Source: Apostichopus japonicus (lineage: Eukaryota; Echinodermata; Holothuroidea; Aspidochirotida; Stichopodidae). Taken from it: a DNA stretch of 64,000 bases. The notes under the pieces are model-generated. The model had not been told where the DNA came from. It made no database searches and saw only the letters and a program-made list of their open reading frames with translations. Position 1 is the first letter of the stretch; every line of letters starts with the position of its first letter. The stretch is from the NCBI RefSeq assembly GCF_037975245.1, contig NC_092576.1, forward strand, positions 24,887,611 to 24,951,610. Reading direction: 5' to 3'. Positions 62,001 to 64,000 of this stretch are shown one piece after another. Both the position numbers and the translations under genes were made by a program.

Positions 62001-63694
62001 TGGGAGATTATTAAATAAGTGTGAAAAAGGTGCTAACTATTTTCGTGGGTGCTGAGATTTTGGAGTGTAAGATTGTGTGCCTTTGAAAGGGGGGGAGGGT
62101 CGGTGCGGAATGAAGGAAGAGTGACTTTTTAGAGAGAATTATTGGAATATACATTTGCCTTTTTTTGGTTTCAGAAACAGCCGTGCACTTCTTGCGTTGT
62201 CTGCTAGATAGTGGGTGTGCATATACCATTCATTCATATAGCATGTGTAAGGTTAGGACCTATCCCATTGTGTATGGGTACAGGAAATGTTTTCAAGTGT
62301 TCCAATCCTTTGTCATTTCTTTTATAAAACTGACTTTTCATCTGTAATATTGATGTAGGTGGAAGCAGTACCAATATTATGATGCTGAAACGATGAACAA
62401 AGGCATGTTACAAAATTTTCCTGAAAAGTTCGAATTTTACTCAATATCATAGTCTAGACGTTTTTCAGTTTTTCTTTATTTTTAATTCAATTTACACTTT
62501 ACTAAGAAGGTCCCCTATAAACTGTGAGAGAAGAATATAAGGCACAGTGCGGTGAGGGGGGGGGGGGGCATATATCCACTCTTAGTAATGACCGTTCACT
62601 TATAATGACTAATAATACCGAAGTGACGTAAGCAAGACATGAATCAAAATTGCAAAGTAACCTTCTAAATTTAAAAGGTACTTTAAAAGGTAGTTAATAC
62701 ACCTATTCCTTCTGTACGTCTTTATCTTGCTTGTTTATTACTGTTTGGAAAATGAATAAACCAGAAAGAGAGCTGAATAAAGATATAGATCCCATCAACA
62801 AATACAAAATAACAATTGGGACCTATTTTAATATTTTTCTTTTTATAATTTTTTTTGTAGGTAAGCAAGACTAGTAAAATATCATTGTTATTTTAATTTT
62901 CTTTCTCTGCAGTTCTTTGGCCGGAAAATGCCAGTCAACTTGAACTGCAGTCTGGCAAATGGAAACAGGTTGGTGATAAGATGGTAAACGTATGTAAGGA
63001 TCAACATGGCCCATGTTTTGTAATTAATATAGCCTGCTAGTGTAATGTCCTTGTGCCGTAGAATATCCCATTGAAGCGATGATACAACTCTGACACAGTG
63101 TGTGGTATGCGGCTTAATCTGTTGCAAACATTTCAAGACGGACATAAATTTATCAGTCATTGTTGTCCATTCTGGTTAATTGTCAGGTAGGAATATGAAT
63201 AGAGAGATGGTGTTGATGGGGGATAGGGGAGGGGGAGGGGGAGGGGAGGGGGGACTGGAAGGGGTTAGTAGGTACTATGTGATGGTTTAGGAAACTTAGG
63301 ATATCCTCACGCTCATTGACAACTTCACAAAGTGATGACGTTATATAAAACAAGTAGTGGAATTAATATGAAATAATATATTTAATGAGTCTAAGATTAA
63401 GGAAGAGGTGAACAAAAGAAGGCTCTCATCAATGTACGAGATGAGAGGGTAGAGTGCAGACAGACAAGTAAAAACCCGAATTAGCATTTGAAGGACTTTA
63501 ACCAGAAAGTGTCAGTATCTAGAGTAAAAGAGACAAGTTAAACATTGTGTTATTTTTATCATTTTATTGCATAGGCCGAAGACATCCAGACTATTACAGA
63601 GCTGTGTTCAAATACTGTCGCCATCGATAATGAAAGCAGTCAGGAATCACAGAAGTCAACCATTGAACTCCTGAAGAAAGCATCCAGGCATGAC
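12347..63694 (+). CDS. NLR-type immune receptor gene, multi-exon, continues past right edge
   Basis: This is the gene-level entry; exons are listed separately. Seen: a 17-codon start exon ending in phase 1, DED-like exons that begin and end in phase 1, a NACHT exon from phase 1 to phase 0, then exon series A (0 to 2), B (2 to 1), C (1 to 0), D (0 to 0) occurring twice. All joins keep one reading frame. Family knowledge: proteins with an N-terminal death fold, a NACHT NTPase and C-terminal repeats are cytosolic pattern-recognition receptors that oligomerise on ligand binding and signal through death-fold adaptors. Inferred: the protein carries one or two DED-like domains, one NACHT and at least two C-terminal modules of about 155 residues. 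No stop is seen after the last D exon, so the 3' end lies outside. The alternative is two adjacent genes, with module 2 belonging to a neighbour, but the phase match argues against that. Confidence 0.72.
12590..13670. repeat. Degenerate repeat-like intron DNA
   Basis: Phrases such as CTCCATA, GTGGTTACCAT/GTGGTTGCATTGGTAAC and AAAGTTAA-GGTC recur at irregular spacing of roughly 200-300 bp, suggesting an old diverged tandem repeat. No exon supported. Confidence 0.35.
13690..15222 (+). repeat. AGGTCA-rich repeat family, copy 1
   Basis: Begins at a hairpin TTCTTGCTTTTTGCAAAGCA(AGGAA) and ends near ACCATAGGGCTCTTGTTAGT. The interior repeats blocks on TTTTGCAATAACTTGAGAAC and AAAGGTCAAT. It contains DR1 (14116-14128, 14889-14901) and DR4 (14620-14635, 14776-14791) arrangements of AGGTCA. 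It lies in the intron before DED exon 1. No coding capacity. Confidence 0.72.
15486..15749 (+). CDS. DED-like death-fold exon, copy 1
   Basis: The exon is 264 nt with a CTCTTTACAG acceptor and GTAAGG donor, both ends in phase 1. It encodes about 88 residues. The pattern is six-helix death-fold-like: LKLATLF, then FTPAEKDQL, then LMVEKGQIKPNDISPLLTAL and GLQGLL. The second half resembles a death effector domain (LLE-kG-i-p-ni--L--LL---g---LL). Family role: homotypic recruitment of adaptors or caspases. It is intact although the NACHT exon that followed it in this duplicate has decayed, so it may still be spliced into the transcript. A CARD or Death domain cannot be excluded by eye. Confidence 0.72.
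16314..17427 (+). pseudogene. NACHT exon, copy 1 (decayed and truncated)
   Basis: Clearly homologous to the intact exon at 22013-23556, with the same TTTTGAGAACAG acceptor context and Walker A GDPGYGKST. A TGA replaces the TCC Ser codon at 16751-16753. Frame changes follow between about 16780 and 16905, around the Walker B region and just before the sensor motif; a TAG replaces CAG at 17325-17327. Homology ends abruptly near 17427, where Penelope-like sequence begins, so the winged-helix and HD2 parts are missing. It would normally be skipped: both DED exons end in phase 1, so splicing from either to 22013 keeps the frame. Confidence 0.88.
17440..18560 (-). mobile_element. Penelope-like retroelement remnant (RT plus GIY-YIG)
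   Basis: Read on the minus strand, broken frames give typical Penelope-like motifs in the right order: a DVFFLYTNISHNEGI block near 18410-18455, TAMGTR near 18270-18290, YIDDILLSG near 18145-18180, then SSIVYS-like residues near 17930-17960 and a GIY-YIG endonuclease segment (NYVGETGSRFRLRFNNH) near 17840-17915, followed by VSEHFNLHSHS. Penelope-like elements pair a telomerase-related reverse transcriptase with a C-terminal GIY-YIG nuclease. Many stops show it is dead. Its insertion cut NACHT copy 1. The boundaries are approximate; the 5' side may extend to about 18.9 kb. Confidence 0.75.
19271..19534 (+). CDS. DED-like death-fold exon, copy 2
   Basis: Same length (264 nt), same phase (1-1) and same splice signals as the exon at 15486-15749. 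Most differences lie in the middle (FTPAEIDELQHAKKSTG in place of FTPAEKDQLQQASSIP). The C-terminal half, IKPNDISPLLTALDQLGLQG, is identical. Flanks on both sides are also duplicated, from about 15295 and 19017 on the left. A phase-symmetric exon lets splicing include copy 1, copy 2 or both without a frameshift. This copy lies nearest the intact NACHT exon and is the most likely partner. Confidence 0.78.
19975..21905 (+). repeat. AGGTCA-rich repeat family, copy 2
   Basis: Begins GGTTCCTTGCTTTAGCAAAA and ends GTGCCCTTGGGCTCTTGTTG, followed by a GTT/ATT microsatellite. The interior is a set of tandem units of about 350 bp starting CAATAACTCCCAGTGCCAAG. DR4 motifs are at 20312-20327, 20709-20724 and 21400-21415, and a DR3 at 21002-21016. 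It lies between DED exon 2 and the NACHT exon; copy 1 of the duplicated locus has nothing at this place. Confidence 0.75.
22013..23556 (+). CDS. NACHT NTPase exon of NLR receptor
   Basis: A 1544-nt exon, phase 1 to 0, with acceptor TTTTGAGAACAG and donor GTAAGT after the codons AAA AGC AAC. It encodes about 514 residues. In order: a pre-NACHT linker of about 80 residues; Walker A GDPGYGKST (about 22276-22302); Walker B AVLVFDGYDEYP (about 22500-22536) with the DGxDE form usual in metazoan NACHT; a sensor-1-like CTRSSYIP (about 22615-22638); a winged-helix end HKLFAEWYAANYL (about 23193-23230); an HD2-like LQFVFRFACGLN; and a final stretch ending STIQILDIAAKSN that matches the D exons downstream. 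The NTPase drives nucleotide-dependent oligomerisation of cytosolic receptors. The open frame continues past the donor to 23775 but loses similarity there, so I end the exon at the splice site. Confidence 0.92.
23557..27198. other. Intron between NACHT exon and SINE
   Basis: Open frame to 23775 runs past the donor without further similarity. GGACGCAA-type words near 24910-24990 look like part of a dispersed repeat. No other supported feature. Confidence 0.45.
26696..26718. repeat. (CA)n microsatellite
   Basis: About 11 CA units within the NACHT to module 1 intron. Confidence 0.95.
27199..27480 (-). mobile_element. tRNA-derived SINE
   Basis: On the minus strand the head at about 27480-27405 reads GGCGGAGTGTATAGCCTAGT, with A-box-like TAGCCTAGTGG and B-box GGTTCGATTCC. 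A unique body follows and then a tail of ACAT repeats (plus-strand ATGT, 27199-27250). Head, body and microsatellite tail are the normal SINE plan. It lies in the intron before module 1 exon A. Confidence 0.75.
27982..28199 (+). CDS. NLR C-terminal module 1, exon A
   Basis: 218-nt exon after a TTTTCCGTCAG acceptor, donor GTGAGT, phase 0 to 2. It encodes about 72 residues that align with exon A of module 2: a DAIVLHSGL core matching DILLQSGL, then LTEEDVTMIFRYG matching LTEEDVIGLLNYG, then a short Leu-rich end. The alternating aliphatic positions suggest a degenerate leucine-rich-repeat fold, the usual ligand-sensing region of NLRs. That assignment is inferred from pattern and position. Confidence 0.8.
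29640..30169 (+). other. Unassigned open frames in NLR intron
   Basis: Two overlapping frames (29649-29891 and 29861-30169, the second opening at an ATG right after TTTTCTTATAG) have rather protein-like composition (TKPVSFTCGVLYITRPVRMV; LLVLRNGDCINLNVLASEVK). I recognise no domain. They lie between exons A and B of module 1 and may be a transposon remnant or an unrelated exon. Confidence 0.2.
30650..30726 (+). CDS. NLR C-terminal module 1, exon B
   Basis: 77-nt exon, phase 2 to 1, after a long pyrimidine tract and AAAG acceptor; donor GTATAC. It gives about 25 residues (FDNCLLPPSFASESIPAEMK...). The counterpart at 61901-61977 has exactly the same length and phases and shares F-x-N-C-x-LP and RxIK. 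The Cys and Leu spacing (LSFDNCLLP) resembles an LRR strand. The next intron holds a whole inserted gene. Confidence 0.78.
30913..31003. repeat. (AT)n microsatellite
   Basis: About 45 uninterrupted AT units. Further runs lie at 31211-31240 and 41030-41075. Confidence 0.97.
31072..31140 (+). ncRNA. tRNA-like head (internal Pol III promoter)
   Basis: A-box TGGTCGAGTGG (31078-31088) and a perfect B-box GGTTCGATTCC (31121-31131) have tRNA-like spacing. CTTCG...CGAAG (31095-31114) can form an anticodon-like stem. It lacks a clean acceptor stem, and its 3' part is reused as ribozyme stem I, so it is tRNA-derived rather than a functional tRNA. Confidence 0.7.
31135..31176 (+). ncRNA. Type I hammerhead ribozyme
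   Basis: All core elements are present in order. Stem I 5' strand CTTCGC (31135-31140) is followed by CTGATGA (31141-31147), stem II GTCC/GGAC with loop CAAAA (31148-31160), GAAA (31161-31164), a minimal helix III ACCGGT (31164-31169) and cleavage triplet GTC (31168-31170). The stem I 3' strand GTGAAG (31171-31176) pairs six bases with CTTCGC, one of them G-U. Cleavage is expected after 31170. Very short helix III is known in Penelope- and retrozyme-type hammerheads, thought to act as dimers. Confidence 0.85.
31381..31445 (+). repeat. Left subterminal GGGTCA/TGACCC cluster
   Basis: Words GGGTCA, TGACCC, GGGTCG, AACCC and GGGTT recur in both orientations within 65 bp of the left end. The denser right cluster is at 40665-40860. 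Confidence 0.6.
31663..31741 (+). CDS. SAMD3-like gene, exon with SAM helix 1
   Basis: The frame reads DSFVKDKLEEWGLMEWANSFQ in part, the usual start of a SAM domain (V--WL-e-GL-ey---F), and ends in phase 1 before GTATGG. A TGA at 31660-31662 closes the frame upstream. The nearby ATG at 31659 is in another frame and stops at once. Either a short upstream exon supplies the start, the in-frame ATG within the segment (MEWANSFQ) is used, or this copy carries a frameshift. The remaining SAM helices should be in a further exon before 34512, which I cannot see. Confidence 0.45.
31663..39479 (+). CDS. SAMD3-like gene (SAM domain plus conserved C-terminal region), nested in NLR intron
   Basis: Gene-level entry. 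Nine exon-like segments on the plus strand give a protein resembling the multicopy 'sterile alpha motif domain-containing protein 3-like' genes I recall from fish and invertebrates. Order: a SAM helix 1 segment; a Ser/Pro/Thr linker; a 'YRIQAVRMFVSHLIEQFG' block; a 'VKEALARSIVNEFPKLK' block; a 'GYLEERLRNVRKR' block; then the C-terminal exons ending at the TAG at 39477-39479. Most junctions agree in phase; one does not (35061/35185), no ATG is in frame before the SAM segment, and the rest of the SAM domain was not found. Function of this family is not established; SAM domains mediate protein oligomerisation. The gene lies inside a TIR-bounded element. Confidence 0.65.
31800..33130. repeat. AGGCCTA-rich first intron of the SAMD3-like gene
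   Basis: The words AGGCCTA, TAGGCCT, CCTAGGC and AACGTTAGG are strongly clustered here, often overlapping as GGCCTAGGCC palindromes. No coding segment is seen. Similar words occur more thinly near 1050-1070, 48890-48950 and 57840-58145. Confidence 0.6.
34512..34640 (+). CDS. SAMD3-like gene, linker exon
   Basis: 129-nt exon, acceptor TTCTTTTTGCAG, donor GTAAGT, phase 0 on both sides; the two other frames have stops. It is rich in Ser, Thr, Gln and Pro (LQSPTFSLQSPKSL) and ends in a basic stretch, PKRPKLHF, which could act as a nuclear localisation signal. Disordered linkers of this sort normally follow the SAM domain in this family. Confidence 0.6.
34926..35061 (+). CDS. SAMD3-like gene, exon 3
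   Basis: Acceptor CTTTTCAAAG, start in phase 0 (DIRKILNDNNGG...). It ends YRIQAVRMFVSHLIEQFG, a block conserved in the family. The nearest donor, GTGATT at 35062, leaves phase 1, but the next exon needs phase 2. A second GT at 35105 would restore phase at the cost of 14 extra residues. So this join is either an alternative donor or a one-base lesion. Confidence 0.6.
35185..35269 (+). CDS. SAMD3-like gene, exon 4
   Basis: Acceptor ATATTTCAG, donor GTTAGT. In the only useful frame it reads PTSHVKEALARSIVNEFPKLKG and ends GDGY in phase 0, joining the next exon as GDGYEAWYTSS, a join typical of the family. Confidence 0.65.
36031..36205 (+). CDS. SAMD3-like gene, exon 5
   Basis: 175-nt exon, acceptor GTTTTCACAG, donor GTATTT, phase 0 to 1. 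It encodes EAWYTSSIGQHAATGYLEER and then a basic helix LRNVRKRTAKKN with a Ser-rich tail. The 'ATGYLEERLRNVRKR' block is the most recognisable signature of the family. Confidence 0.72.
36421..36605 (+). CDS. SAMD3-like gene, exon 6
   Basis: 185-nt exon, acceptor TAACTTTTCCAG, donor GTGGGT, phase 1 to 0. It encodes an alpha-helical stretch (AIDAMVQWMKQNKEPLGKV, then TAKSRLMWIRENPEGVAIFA) and ends KYPRLLDTSGL. The R-x-WI-x-x-x-P and 'fPrLld' pattern is conserved in SAMD3-like proteins as I know them. Confidence 0.72.
37302..37458 (+). CDS. SAMD3-like gene, exon 7
   Basis: 157-nt exon, acceptor ATCCTTTTTCAG, donor GTAACT, phase 0 to 1. It reads INLDFEVIKPKCRDKLFLLW and continues NLLHYADKQNDW. 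The paralogue at 2282-2420 shares the DRxFxxW...LYAxxQxDW pattern. Confidence 0.72.
38071..38201 (+). CDS. SAMD3-like gene, exon 8
   Basis: 131-nt exon, acceptor TCCCTCTTTACAG, donor GTGAGC, phase 1 to 0. It reads DDEVCNIALQCIPCILPVGS, then a basic KIKGKGKR and a helix EDALTSFVDLQK, which precedes the last exon in the family. A further open segment behind an acceptor at 38263-38356 ends in TGA and could be an alternative end. Confidence 0.7.
39171..39479 (+). CDS. SAMD3-like gene, last exon
   Basis: Acceptor TTTTTCATTTCAG, phase 0, stop TAG. It encodes about 102 residues: IGTNIPHYLEGVKQKQAFVL, YIIIEREAIPQESLLNAIDL, CFKCFHVFDMNYQWQSYNTW and QFLQTVVYNLPGK. This C-terminal domain (hydrophobic strand, 'iE', 'aiDlcFk-fhVFd-nY', 'W-FLQ') is the hallmark of the family. 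A second copy lies at 4241-4507. An AATAAA-like signal occurs near 39936. Confidence 0.78.
   Translation: MGTNIPHYLEGVKQKQAFVLAIGSSRVSPEQTYIIIEREAIPQESLLNAIDLCFKCFHVFDMNYQWQSYNTWQFLQTVVYNLPGKMSSSVVSLKTYLKVRRK
40665..40880 (-). repeat. Right subterminal GGGTCA/TGACCC cluster and TIR
   Basis: More than ten GGGTCA-like or inverse words occur in about 200 bp, followed by AACCCAAGTGTTTTTAGAGT and the terminal GTA. Together with the left cluster these define the element. Confidence 0.62.
41030..41075. repeat. (AT)n microsatellite
   Basis: About 23 AT units, preceded at 40904-40921 by an (ATA)n run, just outside the right end of the SAMD3-like element. Confidence 0.95.
41210..41262 (+). CDS. NLR C-terminal module 1, exon C
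   Basis: 53-nt exon, phase 1 to 0, acceptor ACATCTTAG and donor GTATGT. With the base carried over from exon B it reads VSWRNYGYSLNLQSGAWK. Module 2 has VLWPENASQLELQSGKWKQ at 62913-62968. The shared V-x-W...L-x-LQSG-x-WK pattern plus the phases support a real micro-exon that would be missed by ORF length alone. Confidence 0.75.
42196..43111. mobile_element. Two adjacent palindrome-array elements (AGATATCT type)
   Basis: The left end TATGGAAAGCCGTTTTAACA (42196) and the inverse of the right end, TATGGAACGCCATTTTAACA (43111), are terminal inverted repeats of about 40 bp. An internal junction near 42636 (GGCTTTCCATA next to another start) shows two elements side by side. The interior is an array of units of about 20 bp centred on AGATATCT and joined by AATT-rich spacers, some 40 copies in mixed orientation. 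No gene. Confidence 0.8.
43236..43342 (+). CDS. Possible alternative terminal exon of the NLR gene
   Basis: After an acceptor at GTGTTACAG, an open frame that needs one base from the previous exon (phase 1) reads V-ADIESFDLSSDELHYTNE... and ends with TAA at 43340-43342. Exon B of module 1 ends in exactly that phase, while exons C and D do not. The peptide is acidic and low in oddities, unlike most chance frames here. Splicing B to this exon would give a receptor cut short after half a module. It could equally be a chance frame or a fragment of a transposon gene next to the palindromic array. Confidence 0.3.
43735..43854 (+). CDS. NLR C-terminal module 1, exon D
   Basis: 120-nt exon (40 codons, phase 0 to 0), acceptor ATATTATCAG, donor GTAAGT. 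It ends CTIQLLENASHHD. Exon D of module 2 has the same length and ends STIELLKKASRHD, and the NACHT exon ends STIQILDIAAKSN. The three copies show a repeating boundary at the end of each module. Confidence 0.82.
45100..48270. other. Interior of the AGACTGAA TIR element
   Basis: No transposase, no splice-flanked exon and no recognised repeat; AT-rich filler with A and G runs. Confidence 0.45.
48271..49512 (+). repeat. Tandem segmental duplications with 42-bp minisatellite
   Basis: A unit of 433 bp at about 48650-49080 is repeated at about 49083-49512 with no difference I can see. Older, diverged copies of its left part begin at 48271 and 48536. Inside each copy a 42-bp unit containing CCCGACGATCGGGTACATA is repeated about four times. 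Because 42 is a multiple of three, both strands stay open and give spurious repetitive peptides. Confidence 0.85.
50162..52246 (-). CDS. LINE reverse transcriptase (L2/CR1-like), N-terminally truncated
   Basis: 694 codons uninterrupted by stops. The first 200 residues form the linker after the missing endonuclease (YPNNKPWITSTVKSVINRKK). RT blocks follow: DQLKPRVLK near residue 245, RPVALTSVLMKSCER, DFSSAFNTI, GAPQETVLAP near residue 435, FADDTALVG near residue 463 and YKYLGVVID. The C-terminal region ends HKSSFIPQCIKLFNFRF. FADD is the catalytic loop. The nearly invariant Gly of the PQG motif is Glu (codon GAA at 50938-50936), one transition from GGA, so activity is doubtful. The listed start is only the first Met in a truncated frame. 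Confidence 0.88.
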   Translation of the reverse strand: MECNNKTCNEASCLMTNLNMFVIQFLVKVANVSSIVFLQFSCNMRSNQVLMSQSALDTTDWDMFIRSSSDIDELTDAITGYVNFCVDCSVPTKQVKVYPNNKPWITSTVKSVINRKKGIFGRGDRAELKAVQKELKDCIRKEKAIYKRKIENRFTENNMKEVLEGIRLMSGYMVNNHKSYLPDTSIDYANALNDFYNRFDCHDFSTQADLLRESLDDCAGGKPFLCVTRGEVYREFSRLNAFKAAGPDQLKPRVLKTCANQLADIFTHIFNLSFCTKTIPVSWKRSCIIPVAKKAVISCMNDLRPVALTSVLMKSCERIVLRHIKPLVDDYLDPQQYAYRAHRNTEDAVLNCLEKLYSHLEHSKSGHSARIMFFDFSSAFNTIQPHVLADKMLNMNISHDLIFWILNYLTNRSQYVHISSSNCMSDVQYSNTGAPQETVLAPFLFTLYTSDVRSSSDSCHLIKFADDTALVGLIKKDDDREYLEEINHFVGYCDKNFLELNVNKTKEMNIDFRRVKGQPREVVIKENPVEQVSSYKYLGVVIDDQLAWHEHIDYLVKRVNPRLYCLRRMSKFNIDSRILTIFYNSVICSVFKYCMTCWGGNVTAYDKSRIDSVIRQANRILGGDQLTMECMYHNVIESKLDAILADENHPLFPNLNSAIISRSGRKRLPSAITNRHKSSFIPQCIKLFNFRFNR
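52261..55770. other. Intron DNA between LINE and palindrome-array element
   Basis: Only short frames (under 100 codons) without family signal; no repeats of note. Confidence 0.45.
55772..56034. mobile_element. Palindrome-array element (CACTTAAGTG type)
   Basis: The ends ACTGGCAAGCCGTTTTACCA and (inverse) TATGGCAAGCCGTTTTAATA share GGCAAGCCGTTTTA. The interior holds about 11 copies of the palindrome CACTTAAGTG (one AATTAAGTG variant), each about 20 bp apart. Same plan and ends as the element at 42.2-43.1 kb, but with a different palindrome. Confidence 0.8.
56575..56854. mobile_element. hAT-like miniature element with 8-bp TSD
   Basis: Starts CAGGCGCGTAGCC and ends GCGCCTG, flanked by AATACTTA on both sides (56567-56574 and 56855-56862). 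The 280-bp length, CAG-start ends and 8-bp duplication fit hAT non-autonomous elements. The interior has long G and C runs near the left end. Confidence 0.8.
56863..58492. other. Intron DNA between the two hAT elements
   Basis: Contains scattered AGGCCTA words and a C-run near 58390; no exon supported. Confidence 0.45.
58493..59345 (+). repeat. Direct duplication, one copy split by the hAT element
   Basis: The sequence around GAATTCTCGGGAGATGTTTT (58507) recurs at 59140, including TGTGGCGGGCTGTCAACGTG and, after the hAT insertion, TATATCCGGCTAAATTAAAT. The second copy has no insertion and therefore shows the empty site. Confidence 0.8.
58637..59033. mobile_element. hAT-like miniature element with 8-bp TSD
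   Basis: Starts CAGTGGCGGAGC and ends with its inverse GCTCCGCCACTG, flanked by ACGTGTAC on both sides (58629-58636 and 59034-59041). Its right part (TTTCCGGCGATCT, then TGGTGGCGCTCCGCTTAGA) is shared with the element at 56575. A related site without the insertion follows at about 59250-59290. Confidence 0.85.
60286..60488 (+). CDS. NLR C-terminal module 2, exon A
   Basis: 203-nt exon, phase 0 to 2, acceptor CTCTCACTGCAG, donor GTGAGT. About 67 residues include GDILLQSGLCLPTLSTLEKL and LTEEDVIGLLNYG, aligned to exon A of module 1 with a five-residue length difference. The LSTLEKLEV stretch is the most LRR-like part of the whole tail. Confidence 0.82.
61286..61615 (+). repeat. Fragment of a dispersed G/C-run repeat
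   Basis: Starts GGGCGTAGGAACCGGGGGGC and has paired G-run and C-run blocks, then two copies of CACCAAATTGCATCT 74 bp apart. It resembles high-copy repeat ends seen in many invertebrates, but I find no clean TIR or target duplication. Not coding, despite open frames on both strands. Confidence 0.5.
61901..61977 (+). CDS. NLR C-terminal module 2, exon B
   Basis: 77-nt exon, phase 2 to 1, acceptor TTGTTTTACAG, donor GTATTT. With the two bases from exon A it reads WFYNCKLPTSISPEMIPE and ends RSRNIK. Length, phases and motif spacing equal exon B of module 1. Confidence 0.82.
62913..62968 (+). CDS. NLR C-terminal module 2, exon C
   Basis: 56-nt exon, phase 1 to 0, acceptor CTTTCTCTGCAG and donor GTTGGT. 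It reads VLWPENASQLELQSGKWKQ and matches exon C of module 1 through L-x-LQSG-x-WK. Confidence 0.8.
63217..63266 (+). other. G-quadruplex-forming tract
   Basis: Six or more runs of four to six G separated by single A or short spacers, in the intron between module 2 exons C and D. Confidence 0.8.
63575..63694 (+). CDS. NLR C-terminal module 2, exon D
   Basis: 120-nt exon, phase 0 to 0, acceptor TTTATTGCATAG, donor GTAAGG. It starts AEDIQTITELCSN and ends STIELLKKASRHD. There is no stop, so at least one more exon must follow beyond the window. Confidence 0.82.
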
Positions 63695-64000
63695 GTAAGG
63701 ATACATTGAAGTAATACGGTGACGTAGAACTAGCAGATCAAAATTAATTATCTTATTTATTGTTCTCCCCAGTGATTTCAGTGATTTGATAGTGAGCCGG
63801 TTTATTATTTTTGGCATCAGAGTCAGATAATTTAGGCCCATCCTAAAGTGTGATCTGATCAACAAAATAAGAGATTTTAACCAAAAAAATATCTAGGTAA
63901 AACAAACAGAAAACTGACTAGTGGATTATTGTACGCCAAGGAAAATGACAATAATCCTCTTAGCTACTGAACTATCCGCCACTTCTAAGGTGTTTTCAGA

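Overview
The window is animal (metazoan) nuclear DNA: AT-rich, full of introns with GT/AG borders, and packed with eukaryotic transposable elements. An NLR with an N-terminal death-fold domain, many AGGCCTA-type words, L2-like, Penelope-like and hAT-like repeats and SAMD3-like multicopy genes fit a marine deuterostome invertebrate, most likely an echinoderm. The species is not identified and this assignment is inference.

The main gene is one very long plus-strand NLR-type immune receptor gene. It begins with a short coding exon (12327-12398, ATG at 12347) and runs past the right edge. Its exons, joined by matching intron phases, are: leader; two duplicated death-fold (DED-like) exons (15486-15749 and 19271-19534); a decayed first NACHT exon (16314-17427, cut by a Penelope-like element); an intact NACHT exon (22013-23556); and two copies of a four-exon module A-B-C-D with conserved lengths and phases (27982-43854 and 60286-63694). 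The module looks like a degenerate leucine-rich-repeat region.

Nested in the 10.5 kb intron between B and C of module 1 is a second plus-strand gene of nine recognised exons (31.7-39.5 kb), resembling the multicopy 'SAM domain-containing protein 3-like' genes of fish and invertebrates. It sits inside a TIR-bounded unit (31367-40880). Two exons of a paralogue lie at the left edge (about 2.3 and 4.2-4.5 kb), 3' of a copy of the same 14-bp terminus (922-935). A third element with the same terminal style (44741-49986) has inserted into the 3' UTR of an L2-like LINE (44.56-52.25 kb, minus strand).

Other notable items: a canonical type I hammerhead ribozyme fused to a tRNA-like promoter between 31-bp inverted repeats (31035-31214); two elements made of palindromic arrays (AGATATCT and CACTTAAGTG) that share terminal sequence; two small hAT-like elements with perfect 8-bp target duplications; a tRNA-derived SINE; a repeat family rich in nuclear-receptor-like AGGTCA direct repeats; and an apparently identical 433-bp tandem duplication. 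The stretches between hold no gene I can support.
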